Positions 43,104 to 52,748 of a stretch of DNA of 64,000 bases are shown one piece after another. A model generated the notes under the pieces. The model was not told the DNA's origin and did no database searches. It saw only the letters and a program-made list of their open reading frames with translations. The translations under genes were made by a program, and so were the position numbers. Numbering within the stretch: the first letter of the stretch is position 1; each line of letters begins with the position of its first letter. The DNA comes from CAZCPB01 sp044223975 (GTDB lineage Bacteria > Planctomycetota > Phycisphaerae > Phycisphaerales > UBA1924), in the NCBI GenBank assembly GCA_044223975.1, contig JBGALI010000012.1:1-64000 (forward strand), written 5' to 3'.

Positions 43104-45736
43104 TCGGGGCACTTGCTGGTCGGGTCCACGTACGGGCCGACGACGCAGTTGGTACCCGTCTCGGGGAAGTGAAACGTCAGGAACACCACGCCCGGCGTGG
43201 ACCGGCGCGTAACTCTCGCGGGCGCGACGGCCTCGCCCCAGCGGCTTCGCACACGTACCGGCTCGCCGTCGGCGATCGTGAGGCGTGCCGCGTCCTCGGG
43301 GTGTACTTCGAGGTAATCCGCCGGAATGATCTGGCTCGTGGGCGTGCGCCGCGTCATGGTTCCGACGTTGTAGTGCTCGAGCACGCGCCCGGTGATGAGC
43401 ACGAAGGGATGGCCGGCATCGAGAGCGTCCTGTGGCGGGCTGAAATCGACGCTGGTGAGCAGCGCCTTGCCCCGCACAAAGCCGCTCTGGTGGACGGTGC
43501 GCGTGCCGGGGTGGTCGGGCGTGGGGCAGGGCCACTGCACGCCGTCGGTCTCGATCCGCGGGTACGACACGCCGCCGAACAAATGCGGCACCGCCCGGGC
43601 AACCTCGTCCCAGACCTCGGACGGACGCGTGTAGTGCCACGGCGCGCCCATGGCGGCGCCGACATCGCGGATGACCTCCCAGTCGGGGCGAGCCAGGCCG
43701 GGCGGCGCCACCGCGGGGCGCACGTGCTGAACCCGGCGCTCACCGTTGGTAAACGTGCCTTCCTGCTCGAGCACAGCGGCCGCGGGGAACACGACATGAG
43801 CCAGGCTCGCGGTCTCCGTCATGAACAGTTCCTGCACGATCAGCAGGTCGAGGCTCTTGAGCGCGCGGATGACGTGGTCGTGGTTGGGGTCGCTCTGCGC
43901 GACATCCTCGCCCTGGATCCACAGGGCGCGCAGCGAGCCCTGCGTCGCCGCGTCGTACATCTCTGGGATCGTCTTGCCGGGTTCGCGTGGCGGCGCGGTG
44001 CCCCAGAGCTTTTCCAGGCGCGACCGGGCGACTTCATCATCGAGCCGCAAATACCCGGTGAGCGAGTAGGGCTGCGAGCCCATGTCGGCGTTGCCCTGCA
44101 CGTTGTTCTGGCCGCGGAGCGGGAGCATGCCCGATCCTCGTTTGCCGAGCGATCCCGTGAGCAGCCCCAAGTTGCAATACGCCATTACTCCCGCGACGCC
44201 CTGCGTCTGCTCCGAGAGCCCAAGGCCGCTCACGAAGAGGGCCGGACCCTGCGCGATGATGCGTGCCGCGGCCCGCACGCGGTCGAGGGGGACACGGGTG
44301 ATCGCACCGAATTCCTCGTGCGTCTGGCGGGCGAGGAAGCTCTGCAATTCCGCGAGGCCTTCACACCGCTCGCCCACGTACGCGCGGTCGAGCAGGTCTT
44401 CCTCGAGGATGACCTTCGCGATCGCGTTGAAGAGCGCGACGTTGGTGCCCGGCCACAGCTGGAGATGAACGGCCGCGAACTGGGCCAGTTCGATCCGGCG
44501 CGGGTCGATGACCACGAGAGGCGCGCCGAGCAGCGCCGCCTGCTTGATGCGGGCCCCAACGACCGGGTGCGCCTCGGTGGGATTGCTCCCTGCGACCACG
44601 ATGCACCGGGCCTCGGGGATGTCGTCGTACGACGCGGTAGCCGCTCCCGTGCCGGTCACGGCGCTGAGCGCCACGGCCGTCGAAGAATGGCACACCCGCG
44701 CACAGCAGTCGGTGTTGTTGGTGCCGATCGTCGCGCGGAAGAGTTTCTGCAGCAGGTACGCGGCTTCGTTGGTGCTGCGCGACGAGGTCATGGTGCCCAG
44801 CGCGTCCGGGCCGTGCCTGTCCTTGATTTCCAGCAGTCGCCGGGCCGTGAACCGGATCGCTTCCTCCCAGCCGACGGGGCGCAACGGGCCGCCGCCGTCG
44901 CGGATCATCGGCGTGGTCAGTCGATCCGGCGAGTGGTGGTACGCGTGCGAGTACCGCCCTTTCACGCACAGGTGCCCGTGATTCACCGCGGCATCGTCGA
45001 CGCCTCGGATCCGTAGCACCACGCCGTGCGACGCTTCCGTGTGCGTGCGGCACCCCACGCCGCAGTACCCGCACACCGAGTCCACCGCCGTGTCGGCCGC
45101 CGCGCGTGAAATCCGATCGCGGTCGGTGATCGCGCCGGTTGGGCACACCGCGACGCAGGCCCCGCACGAGACGCAGTCGCTGTCGGAGAATTGCTCGGTC
45201 GCGCCGAAGATCAGCCGGGACTTTCCGCCGCGTCCCTCGACGCCGTACACGAACTGTCCCTGCGTCTGCTCGCATGCGTTCAGGCACAGCCGGCACGTGA
45301 TGCACTTGTCGCGATCGAAGCGCATGTAGGGATGGCTCGCGTCCAGCACGGCCGGCGCGGCGTGGTGCCCGAACGAACTGTGCTCAAGCCCGTGATCGGC
45401 CAGCAGCCGCTCCATCACGGTCCCGTCCGCGCGTGGGGATATCGCGCCAGGCGGCGTTGAGGACAGCGTGAGGTCGAGCAGGTCGCGCCGGACCTGACGC
45501 AGGTGCGGCGTGGCGGTGCGGACGGTCATGCCCGGCCGCACCGGCGTGTGACAGGCCGCCTGGGCGCGCTGTCCCTCGATCTCGACAAGGCACATGCGGC
45601 AGCCGCCCTCGGCCTCCATCCCGGCGCCGTGGCAGAGCGCCGGGATTTCGATCTCATTCCGCTGCGCGGCCGCGAGAATGGTCTCTCCCGGCAGGATCTC
45701 GATCGAACGCCCGTCAATGGTGGCAACGCCTTTCAT
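43067..45736 (-). CDS. formate dehydrogenase alpha subunit (Mo-bis-MGD, NAD-type)
   Basis: An 889-residue protein. N-terminal 2Fe-2S domain (C35, C46, C49, C62), His/Cys and two 4Fe-4S regions (CITCRLCLNAC; CVSCGACVAVCP), the Fe4S4 motif CGYCGVGC (222-229), molybdopterin domains and a C-terminal MopB_CT domain (ITGRVLEHYNVGTMTRRTP). The expected metal-ligand Cys is C345 in CCARVCH, so this is a cysteine rather than selenocysteine enzyme. It oxidises formate to CO2 (or the reverse). The frame continues far upstream of 45736 but only as an antisense shadow; the ATG at 45736 overlaps the beta-subunit stop (ATGA) and starts the 2Fe-2S domain. Confidence 0.94.
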   Translation of the reverse strand: MKGVATIDGRSIEILPGETILAAAQRNEIEIPALCHGAGMEAEGGCRMCLVEIEGQRAQAACHTPVRPGMTVRTATPHLRQVRRDLLDLTLSSTPPGAISPRADGTVMERLLADHGLEHSSFGHHAAPAVLDASHPYMRFDRDKCITCRLCLNACEQTQGQFVYGVEGRGGKSRLIFGATEQFSDSDCVSCGACVAVCPTGAITDRDRISRAAADTAVDSVCGYCGVGCRTHTEASHGVVLRIRGVDDAAVNHGHLCVKGRYSHAYHHSPDRLTTPMIRDGGGPLRPVGWEEAIRFTARRLLEIKDRHGPDALGTMTSSRSTNEAAYLLQKLFRATIGTNNTDCCARVCHSSTAVALSAVTGTGAATASYDDIPEARCIVVAGSNPTEAHPVVGARIKQAALLGAPLVVIDPRRIELAQFAAVHLQLWPGTNVALFNAIAKVILEEDLLDRAYVGERCEGLAELQSFLARQTHEEFGAITRVPLDRVRAAARIIAQGPALFVSGLGLSEQTQGVAGVMAYCNLGLLTGSLGKRGSGMLPLRGQNNVQGNADMGSQPYSLTGYLRLDDEVARSRLEKLWGTAPPREPGKTIPEMYDAATQGSLRALWIQGEDVAQSDPNHDHVIRALKSLDLLIVQELFMTETASLAHVVFPAAAVLEQEGTFTNGERRVQHVRPAVAPPGLARPDWEVIRDVGAAMGAPWHYTRPSEVWDEVARAVPHLFGGVSYPRIETDGVQWPCPTPDHPGTRTVHQSGFVRGKALLTSVDFSPPQDALDAGHPFVLITGRVLEHYNVGTMTRRTPTSQIIPADYLEVHPEDAARLTIADGEPVRVRSRWGEAVAPARVTRRSTPGVVFLTFHFPETGTNCVVGPYVDPTSKCPDYKVIAVSLAPA

Positions 45737-47397
45737 GGGCGAGCCTCCGTCACGACGTGCGTGCCGAATTTCTCGAGGACGGTCTCCACGGGGCCGGGCG
45801 TCTCGCGGCCAAAAGCGCACAAGCTCGCTTCCTTCATGAGGGCGAGGATCCGCCGGAATGCCGGAAGGATTTCCGCGCTCAATCCGGCCTTGGCCATCTC
45901 GTGGGCCCGGCGCGTCCCGAGCCGGCACGGAACGCACTTGCCGCACGACTCCTCTTCCATGAACGTCAGCAGGTGCCGCAGCATCGCGGGCCAACTCGTA
46001 CCCTTGGGTATCGCGACCAGCCCGCCGTGCCCGAGGTTGATCTTGCGTCGACCCATCGCGGTGAAGCACACCGGCGCATCCCACTGGTCCGGTGTCACGA
46101 TGCTGCCCATCGGCCCGCCGAGCAGCACGGCTTCGAGTTCCTGCCCGTCCGCGCCGCCGCCCGCCGATCGCTCGATCAACTCTCGAAGCGTCACGCCGAA
46201 CTCGACCTCGACAATCCCCGGCTTGGCAAAGCCGCGGTTGAGGCACACGGCCTTGGTACCCTTGCTGTCGGCGGTGCCCATCGCGGCGAACGCCTCAGCG
46301 CCGTTGGCGATGATCCACGACACGTTCACCAGCGTTTCGACGTTATCGACGACCGTCGGCTTGCCGTACAGACCGTGCTCGACCGGGTACGGCGGCCGCG
46401 GCCGCACCTCGCCTCGGAACCCCTCGATCGCGCTGAGCAGGGCGGTCTCCTCACCGCAGACGTAGCTTCCCATGCCGCGGACGACGCGCACGTGGAACGA
46501 CCGGTTCGCCCCGAGGCAATGCTCTCCAAGCACCCCCGCGGCCGTCGCGTCCGCGATCGCCCGCTCCATGATCTCGGCGGCCTTGGGATACTCCGAGCGG
46601 ATAAACACCACGCCGAACTCCGCGCCGACGGCGTGCCCGCAGATCGCCATGCCCTCGAGAATCCCGTGCGGGTCGCGCTCCATGAGCTCGCGGTCAATGA
46701 ACGAGCCGGGATCGCCCTCATCGCCGTTGGCCACGACGAACTTGGGGACCCCCCGCGCCTGCGCCGCCAATCGCCATTTCTGCCCTGTCGGGTATGCCGC
46801 GCCGCCGCGCCCGCGCACGCCGGAGGCGATGACGCTTTCAACGACCTCGCGCGGCTCCATGCCGAGAGCCGTTCGCAGGCCGGCGTACTCGGGAAAGGGC
46901 CGGTCAGCGGCGTTCGTAGCGAGCAGCCTCGCCGTGACGATCGCCGCGCGGGCCTCGCAGCGCACGCTCGGGGGCGCGGGGTGAACCACCGCGCGATCGT
47001 GAACGAGAACCTCCACGTCCGCCGCGGTGACCGGCGCAATCACGCACCCCGACGCGGTCATCGCGGCCGGAGAGCGGTCGCAGTAGCCCAGGCAATACAC
47101 CGGCGTGCAGCCCGCACCCTTGGCGATCTCGCGCCCGATCGCGGGCCCGCCGGCCATCGCGCACGATGTTCCGGCGCACACGCGCACGGCCGCGGGATCG
47201 TGCTGAACATCCGTGTACGACGAGAGCGACCCGCGCACGCTCGCGACCGGCAGGTGCACGGTCTTGGCGAGGGCCGCCAGCCCCTCAGGGCCGTGGATTG
47301 CACGGTGCGCCACCGCTTGGCGCATCTCCGGCAGGGCCGGCTCGAACTGCGACTCGGGCGAGTGCGTGGCGCGGTACGCTCTGCTTCGCGTGCTCAT
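45733..47397 (-). CDS. formate dehydrogenase beta subunit (NuoE/NuoF-like fusion, NAD-binding)
   Basis: A 554-residue protein. The N-terminal thioredoxin-like 2Fe-2S domain has Cys pairs CAGTSC and CLGYC, as in NuoE. A NuoF-like part follows with GVRGRGGAAYPTGQKW and ANGDEGDPGSFIDRELME (FMN/NADH), VCGEETALLSAIEG, and the C-terminal 4Fe-4S motif SCGKCVPCRLGT. It takes electrons from the alpha subunit to NAD+. The fused gamma-beta layout matches soluble NAD-dependent formate dehydrogenases. No FdsD-type delta subunit is seen. First gene of a two-gene unit; its stop is coupled to the alpha start. Confidence 0.93.
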   Translation of the reverse strand: MSTRSRAYRATHSPESQFEPALPEMRQAVAHRAIHGPEGLAALAKTVHLPVASVRGSLSSYTDVQHDPAAVRVCAGTSCAMAGGPAIGREIAKGAGCTPVYCLGYCDRSPAAMTASGCVIAPVTAADVEVLVHDRAVVHPAPPSVRCEARAAIVTARLLATNAADRPFPEYAGLRTALGMEPREVVESVIASGVRGRGGAAYPTGQKWRLAAQARGVPKFVVANGDEGDPGSFIDRELMERDPHGILEGMAICGHAVGAEFGVVFIRSEYPKAAEIMERAIADATAAGVLGEHCLGANRSFHVRVVRGMGSYVCGEETALLSAIEGFRGEVRPRPPYPVEHGLYGKPTVVDNVETLVNVSWIIANGAEAFAAMGTADSKGTKAVCLNRGFAKPGIVEVEFGVTLRELIERSAGGGADGQELEAVLLGGPMGSIVTPDQWDAPVCFTAMGRRKINLGHGGLVAIPKGTSWPAMLRHLLTFMEEESCGKCVPCRLGTRRAHEMAKAGLSAEILPAFRRILALMKEASLCAFGRETPGPVETVLEKFGTHVVTEARP

Positions 47398-47662
47398 CGG
47401 CCCTCTTCCTTTGCGGAATCACCTGCCGCGTAGCCGGCCGCACAACAGTATCACGAATACAGGATTCGAGCATCCGCAAGTAACGCGGGACCAGATGGTG
47501 CTGCCTGGGCGCACGTGCGGACCTCCGCGACCGCGCGGCCATGACACACCCGGCGCAGGCACCGTACACAAAGGCACACGGCACAGATGCCCCGGTCGGG
47601 GCTGCAAAACGCTGGATTTTCTGGATCGGCCGCTACTGCACCGGGGCGTATCAAAGCCGAAA

Positions 47663-47735
47663 TGGGCAGAGCCGGACTTGAACCGGCGACACCCGCATTT
47701 TCAATGCGGTGCTCTACCAACTGAGCTACCTGCCC
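47663..47735 (-). tRNA. tRNA-Phe(GAA)
   Basis: Read on the minus strand: acceptor GGGCAGG pairs with TCTGCCC (one G-U), D-arm GCTCAGTTGGTAGAGC, anticodon stem CCGCA/TGCGG with loop TTGAAAA (anticodon GAA at 47700-47702), T-arm GCCGGTTCAAGTCCGGC, discriminator A. CCA is not encoded. Confidence 0.95.
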
Positions 47736-47745
47736 GACGCCCGGA

Positions 47746-47773
47746 AGCGTAACCCCAACAGGGAAGGGGTCAA
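47746..47773 (-). promoter_or_regulatory. promoter of tRNA-Phe
   Basis: On the minus strand TTGACC (47773-47768) and TACGCT (47751-47746) with a 16-bp spacer. The predicted start is only a few bases before the tRNA 5' end. Confidence 0.55.
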
Positions 47774-47954
47774 GCCGTGCATCAATAGTCGGGCAGATGG
47801 CAGGGGGGCTGAAGCCGGGGGTTCGGGGCAATCCGATATGCTTGACGGCAACGCGATCGCCGGGTCATGGCGGCCGCGGCCGGGCGGTCGGTCGCGTGGT
47901 CGATACGCCTCAAATCCGTTCGCGGCGGACAGGAACGGCCGAAACACCACCCGC

Positions 47955-48791
47955 ATGACGGTCACCCCAGCACAGCACGGCAATAACCCCGGGGTCCTGC
48001 TGGCGGTCCGGGGACTGCGGGTCGGATTTCCGGGCCGCGCGGGCCTTCTCCAACGCGCGAAAGCTCACATGGCGGTGGACGACGTTTCATTCGAGCTTGG
48101 TGCGGGAGAAACGCTTGGTCTGGTCGGGGAGTCGGGGAGCGGCAAGACGACCGTGGGACGCGCCGTCCTGCGGCTTATCCCGCGGACGGGGGGCGAGATT
48201 GTGTTCGACGGGTCTGACGTCGGCACGCTGAAGGGCCCCTCGTTAAAGTCGTTCCGCAGGCGTGCCCAGATCATCTTTCAGGATCCGGGCGGCTCGCTCG
48301 ACCCGCGGTTCCGCGTGTGGGAGACGGTCGCCGAGCCGCTGCTCGTGCACGGGCTGGCGCGCGGGCGCGACGAGCTGCGCTCCAAGGCGGCGGCCGCGCT
48401 CGAGCGGTGCGGCCTGGATTCCGGCGCGCTCGACCGTTACCCGCACCAGTTCTCCGGGGGGCAGCGCCAGCGCGTGGCGATCGCCCGGGCCCTCGTGCTC
48501 TCGCCGGCGCTGGTGGTATGCGACGAGCCGACATCGGCGCTGGACGTGTCGGTGCAGGCCCAGGTGCTCAACCTCCTGAGCGACCTCCAACGCGAGCTCG
48601 GGATGGCGTACCTGTTCATCAGCCACGACCTGGGAGTGGTCGGGCACATGTGTCACCGGATCGCCGTGATGCGTGCTGGACGCATCGTTGAGATCGGCGA
48701 CCGCGACGAGGTTCTCGAAAGACCGCGCGAGCCCTACACCCGATCCCTGCTCGGCGCCGCCTCGGCGGGCGCCGGGGCCGCCACCACGTGA
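47955..48791 (+). CDS. peptide/nickel ABC transporter ATP-binding protein (OppF/DppF type), orphan
   Basis: A 278-residue ATPase with Walker A GESGSGKTT, Q-loop IIFQDPGGSLDPRF typical of Opp/Dpp ATPases, signature FSGGQRQRVAIARAL, Walker B VVCDEPTSALD and H-loop ISHDLGVVGHM. The oligopeptide_transporter C-terminal segment (RPREPYTRSLL) is present. No permease, binding protein or second ATPase lies beside it, so partners must be elsewhere. The frame is open back into tRNA-Phe; I chose the ATG at 47955 since upstream codons look non-coding (Arg/Gly-rich), but no strong ribosome site marks it. The 3' end overlaps the convergent antiporter gene by 58 bp. Confidence 0.88.
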   Translation: MTVTPAQHGNNPGVLLAVRGLRVGFPGRAGLLQRAKAHMAVDDVSFELGAGETLGLVGESGSGKTTVGRAVLRLIPRTGGEIVFDGSDVGTLKGPSLKSFRRRAQIIFQDPGGSLDPRFRVWETVAEPLLVHGLARGRDELRSKAAAALERCGLDSGALDRYPHQFSGGQRQRVAIARALVLSPALVVCDEPTSALDVSVQAQVLNLLSDLQRELGMAYLFISHDLGVVGHMCHRIAVMRAGRIVEIGDRDEVLERPREPYTRSLLGAASAGAGAATT

Positions 48792-50089
48792 ACAAGCGGC
48801 GGTTCGGCACGGCCGCGCTCGTCGGTCGCGCGACCCGCTCCTCGCTCGCCGCGATAGAAGAGCTCGAACAACGGCGTGGCCATGAGCGTCGTGACGATGG
48901 CCATGATCACGAGGATGCTAAAGAGGGTGGTCGAAATGAGCCCGCGCTCAAGCCCGATGTTGATGATGATGAGCTCCATGAGGCCCCGCGAGTTCATGAG
49001 CGCCCCCACCGCCGCGGCGTCGCGGTGGCTCTCTCCGTGCAGGCGCGCCCCGATGTAGCAGGCGACTCCCTTGCCGATGCACGCGCAGGCCAGAACGACC
49101 GCCGCGGCGCCCGCCAGCGACCATGTGTCGATGACCGAGAGCCTGGTGTTCAGCCCTGAATTCACGAAGAAGAACGGGAGAAGCAGGCTCACCGTCAGCG
49201 GTTCGATGCGCTTCCTCACCGACAATGCGAACTCGCCGCGGGGCACGGCCATGCCGAGAATGAAAGCGCCGAACACGGCGTAGATCCCGACCCAATCCGT
49301 AAACCATGCGCCCAGCATGAGCAGGACCAGAACGATCGGGAACATGAACGATGCGCCGGCGGCGCTGGAGCGAGCCCGGCGCTCAAGCGCGGCCAGCGCG
49401 GGTCGCACCAGGGTCAGCACGCCGACCGCGTAGAGGACACCGCCGCCGACGGCCCACGCGGCGATCGTCACGTCGGCCTTGAAACTGGCGAGCACCACGG
49501 CGAGGATGCACCAGGCCAGCGCATCGTCCGTGGCGCCCGCGGCAAGGGCGAGGGTGCCGATCGCCGTGCCCGACATGCCGCGCTCGAAAATGATGCGGGC
49601 GAGCATCGGGAACGCGGTGATCGACATGGCCGCGCCCAGGAAGAGCATGGTCTCGCCGCGCGAGGCCCCTTGGGTGAACAGCCCCAACGCGCCGTACCAC
49701 ACCCAGGCGAGCCCGGCGCCGAGCGCCATCGGGACCACGATCCCGAAGGCCGAGACGGTGACGGCGCTCCGCGCCTTCTGGCGCAGCAGCTTCACGTCGA
49801 ACTCAACGCCCATCACGAACATGTAGAGCACCAGGCCGAGCTGGGCCACGCAGTAGAGCACCGTCATGAGCGGGTGCGTGCCGCCGTTGAGCGTGCGCGG
49901 GAACAGCCACGCCGCGGCGTCGGGGAGGGCCCACCCAAGCAAGGAGGGGCCAAGCAGCACGCCGGCGATCATCTCCCCGACCACCTGGGGCTGGCCGAGC
50001 CGGCGCACGAGCAGGCCCACTACGCGGCAGGTCGCCAGGATCGCCGCAACCTGCACGAAGAAGTGGATCGACAGCTGGAAGTTTGTCAC
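48734..50089 (-). CDS. cation:proton antiporter (CPA2/KefB-type)
   Basis: A 451-residue membrane protein with about 12 hydrophobic segments and the Na+/H+ exchanger domain: GQPQVVGEMIAGVLLGPSLLG, VLYMFVMGVEFD, AAGATDDALAWCILAVVLA (conserved Asp pair region) and GALMNSRGLMELIIINIG. No TrkA-N/RCK domain; the C-terminus is a short Ala/Arg/Glu-rich tail. It exchanges Na+ or K+ for protons across the inner membrane. Start GTG at 50089, with GGAGG before it; a longer frame to 50233 lacks support. Divergent from hutH, with 125 bp between. Confidence 0.9.
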   Translation of the reverse strand: MTNFQLSIHFFVQVAAILATCRVVGLLVRRLGQPQVVGEMIAGVLLGPSLLGWALPDAAAWLFPRTLNGGTHPLMTVLYCVAQLGLVLYMFVMGVEFDVKLLRQKARSAVTVSAFGIVVPMALGAGLAWVWYGALGLFTQGASRGETMLFLGAAMSITAFPMLARIIFERGMSGTAIGTLALAAGATDDALAWCILAVVLASFKADVTIAAWAVGGGVLYAVGVLTLVRPALAALERRARSSAAGASFMFPIVLVLLMLGAWFTDWVGIYAVFGAFILGMAVPRGEFALSVRKRIEPLTVSLLLPFFFVNSGLNTRLSVIDTWSLAGAAAVVLACACIGKGVACYIGARLHGESHRDAAAVGALMNSRGLMELIIINIGLERGLISTTLFSILVIMAIVTTLMATPLFELFYRGERGAGRATDERGRAEPPLVHVVAAPAPAEAAPSRDRV

Positions 50090-50214
50090 GCCACCCTCCG
50101 GATTCGGAAGGGCAGTGTAACGCCCGGCGCCTCGGACGAGTCTCACGATTCGACCCGGTGACAATCGTGACCCGCGTGGTTGCGGAGTCGCGACTCTTCG
50201 GCAACACTTGGCCC

Positions 50215-51768
50215 ATGAACTCGGCCTCACCATCCGGTCCGGCTCTGCTTCTCGACGGCCAGGCCCTGACGATCGCCGAGGTCGAAGAGGTCGCCCGTGC
50301 CGGTCGGCGCGTCGAGATCGGCGCCCGGGCGGGGCGACTCATCGCGGCGTCGCGCGCGGTCGTCGAGCGCGCGATGGGCGACGGGCTCGCGCATTACGGG
50401 ATCAACACCGGCTTCGGCTCGCTGGCCCTCAAACGCATCGCGCCCGAAGACCTGCGCGATCTGCAGCGCAACCTCGTGCGTTCCCACGCCGCGGGGGTCG
50501 GTACGGCAATGCCGACGGACGTGGTCCGGGCGATGATGCTCCTGCTGGCCGCGTCGCTGGCGCGCGGCCTTTCGGGTGTCCGCCCCGCGGTCGTCGAACT
50601 GCTGGCGGCGATGCTCAACGCGGGAGTCACGCCGGAAGTGCCCGAGACGGGGTCGGTCGGGGCTTCGGGCGATCTGGCTCCGCTCGCTCACCTCGCGCTC
50701 GTGCTCATCGGCGAAGGTCGGGCCGCGGTCGGTACCAAGACCATGGACGGGGGCGCGGCGCTGCGCGGTGCCGGGCTGGCCCCTCTGACGCTTGAAGCCA
50801 AGGAGGGCCTGGCGCTCATCAACGGCACCCACCTGATGGCCGCGCGCGGGGCTCTGGTCTGCAGCGACGCGCAGCGGCTGATCAACGCGGCCGTGGTGGC
50901 CGCGGCGATGTCGATCGACGCGTGCCGTGGAACCGACTCGTTCCTCGATGACCGCGTGCACATCGCACGTGGTCACGCGGGTCAGCGCGATGTCGCGGCG
51001 TGCCTCCGCGAGCTGCTCGAAGGAAGTCGGATCATTCCCTCGCACATCGACAATGATCCGCGCGTCCAGGACCCGTACTCCCTGCGCTGCGCACCGGCGG
51101 TGCTGGGCGCGGCGCTCGAGTCGGCGCGTCACGCCGCGGCCTGCGTGACCCGCGAGCTCGGCGCCGTGACCGACAACCCGCTCGTCTTTGCCGACAACGG
51201 CGACGTCGTGTCGGCGGGCAATTTTCACGGCATGCCGCTGGCGATCCCCCTCGACCTCCTGGCGATCTGCATCGCGCACGTGGCCGGGATCTCCGAGCGG
51301 CGAACGTACTTCATGCTCGGCGCCAGCGACCCCGAGGCGCAGCTCACCGCGTACCTGAGCCCCAAGCCCGGACTGCACTCGGGCTTCATGATCGCGCAGT
51401 ACACCGCCGCGGCGTGCTGCAATGAGCTGATCGGGCTGGCCAACCCCGCGAGCGTGGCCAACCTGGCCACCAGCGCGGGGACCGAGGACTACAACTCCTT
51501 CGGGCCCCGGAGCGCCGCCAAGGCCGCGCGGGCGGTCGAGCTCGCCCGCTGGGTGGTGAGCGCCGAACTGCTCTGCGCCGCCCAAGGGGTCGAGGCGCAT
51601 CGTCCGCTGACCTCGGGGAACGGGGTCGAGCGGGCCATCCGGACCATCCGCGGGGTGGTGCCGACGCTCACGGCCGACCGGCCCCCGTCGCCCGACCTCG
51701 AGGCTATCGCCGAACTGATTCGGGACGGTTCAATCGGGCCGGAGCGCGGCCTAATATTGACCCCGTGA
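50215..51768 (+). CDS. hutH: histidine ammonia-lyase
   Basis: A 517-residue protein of normal HAL length. HYGINTGFGSL holds the catalytic Tyr. The MIO prosthetic group forms from Ala-Ser-Gly at 150-152 (GSVGASGDLAPLAH). Later motifs are LINGTHLMAA, QDPYSLRCAPAVLGAA, TDNPLVF and GNFHGMPLA. It deaminates histidine to urocanate. HAL and tyrosine/phenylalanine ammonia-lyases share this fold; the His next to the MIO region favours HAL or TAL, not resolved further. No other hut genes are near. Its stop overlaps the trpA GTG start (GTGA), so the two are translationally coupled. The ATG at 50215 has no strong ribosome site. Confidence 0.9.
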   Translation: MNSASPSGPALLLDGQALTIAEVEEVARAGRRVEIGARAGRLIAASRAVVERAMGDGLAHYGINTGFGSLALKRIAPEDLRDLQRNLVRSHAAGVGTAMPTDVVRAMMLLLAASLARGLSGVRPAVVELLAAMLNAGVTPEVPETGSVGASGDLAPLAHLALVLIGEGRAAVGTKTMDGGAALRGAGLAPLTLEAKEGLALINGTHLMAARGALVCSDAQRLINAAVVAAAMSIDACRGTDSFLDDRVHIARGHAGQRDVAACLRELLEGSRIIPSHIDNDPRVQDPYSLRCAPAVLGAALESARHAAACVTRELGAVTDNPLVFADNGDVVSAGNFHGMPLAIPLDLLAICIAHVAGISERRTYFMLGASDPEAQLTAYLSPKPGLHSGFMIAQYTAAACCNELIGLANPASVANLATSAGTEDYNSFGPRSAAKAARAVELARWVVSAELLCAAQGVEAHRPLTSGNGVERAIRTIRGVVPTLTADRPPSPDLEAIAELIRDGSIGPERGLILTP

Positions 51769-52604
51769 GTCGGATCGACGAAATCTTCCGATCCCTCCGG
51801 GAACGACGCGGGCGAGCGGTGATGCCGTTCATCTGCGGCGGTTTTCCCCGCCCGGGGCTTACCACCGACACTCTGGTCGCGCTGGACGCCGCGGGCGCGT
51901 CGGTCATCGAAGTCGGCATCCCCTTCTCCGATCCGATCGCTGATGGCCCGGTGATCGCGGCCGCGATGCACCGCGCCCTCAAGGCCGGCTCGACGCCGGC
52001 GAGCGTGTTCGATGAAGTTCGCGCGGCGCGGTCCCGTGTCAACGCGGGTCTGGTTGCGATGGTGAGCGTGTCCATCGTGCAGCGCATGGGCGGGCCAGTT
52101 GGGTTCATTGCTCGGGCGGTGGACGCCGGGTTTGACGGCTTCATCTTCCCCGATGTGCCCTTGGAGGAAGCGGGAGCCCTGCTGGAGGCCGCGAAGGCCA
52201 AGGACGCGTCCGCAAGCCTGCTGATCGCCCCCTCAACCTCGTTCGCGCGAGCCACCGAGATCGCCAAGGCGTCGACTGGATTTGTATACTTGCTGGCGCG
52301 TGCGGGGATCACCGGAGAGCGGCAGACCATCCCCGACTTGGGGCCGCGCGTGCGGAAATTGAGGGAAATCACCCAGCTCCCGATCGCGGTCGGGTTCGGC
52401 GTGTCCACGGCCGAGCAGGTGCGGGCCATTAGCCGGGACGCGGACGCGGCGATCGTGGGCAGCGCGCTGGTTCGCCGCATGACCGACGCGTCAGACGGCG
52501 GACGTGACCCGGTCGCCGAGGCAGCGACGTTCTGCCGCGAGCTTGTCGCCGGGCTGGAAACCGAGTCTCCGGCGGCGACGACCGGTGAGCGACAATCGGC
52601 GTGA
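51765..52604 (+). CDS. trpA: tryptophan synthase alpha subunit
   Basis: A 279-residue TIM-barrel protein with VMPFICGGFPRPG, the catalytic Glu in VIEVGIPFSDPIADG and its Asp in DPIADGP, FDGFIFPDVPLEEA, FVYLLARAGITGER, and GFGVSTAEQV (phosphate loop). It cleaves indole-glycerol phosphate to indole for TrpB. Starts with GTG inside the hutH stop. trpB and the other trp genes are not in the window, so trpA stands outside a trp operon here. Confidence 0.95.
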   Translation: MSRIDEIFRSLRERRGRAVMPFICGGFPRPGLTTDTLVALDAAGASVIEVGIPFSDPIADGPVIAAAMHRALKAGSTPASVFDEVRAARSRVNAGLVAMVSVSIVQRMGGPVGFIARAVDAGFDGFIFPDVPLEEAGALLEAAKAKDASASLLIAPSTSFARATEIAKASTGFVYLLARAGITGERQTIPDLGPRVRKLREITQLPIAVGFGVSTAEQVRAISRDADAAIVGSALVRRMTDASDGGRDPVAEAATFCRELVAGLETESPAATTGERQSA

Positions 52605-52748
52605 TCGTTGTCAAGTGCGCCGCCGTCGATGGGCGGGCGCTATTATCGGCAACACTCGCCCCGGGGCCGCTCGCACCGTGCCCCGCCATTGGTTTGTGCA
52701 TTTCAACGACCGACCGATCTGCCCGATAAAGGAATCCGGGAGACCGCC

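Noticed and set aside
44680..44730. Selenocysteine in the formate dehydrogenase
   Set aside because: The active-site position is a normal Cys codon (CCARVCH) with no in-frame TGA and no SECIS-like context.
45737..46246. 510-bp upstream extension of the formate dehydrogenase alpha frame
   Set aside because: It is an out-of-frame reading of the beta subunit; the 2Fe-2S domain begins exactly at the ATG 45736.
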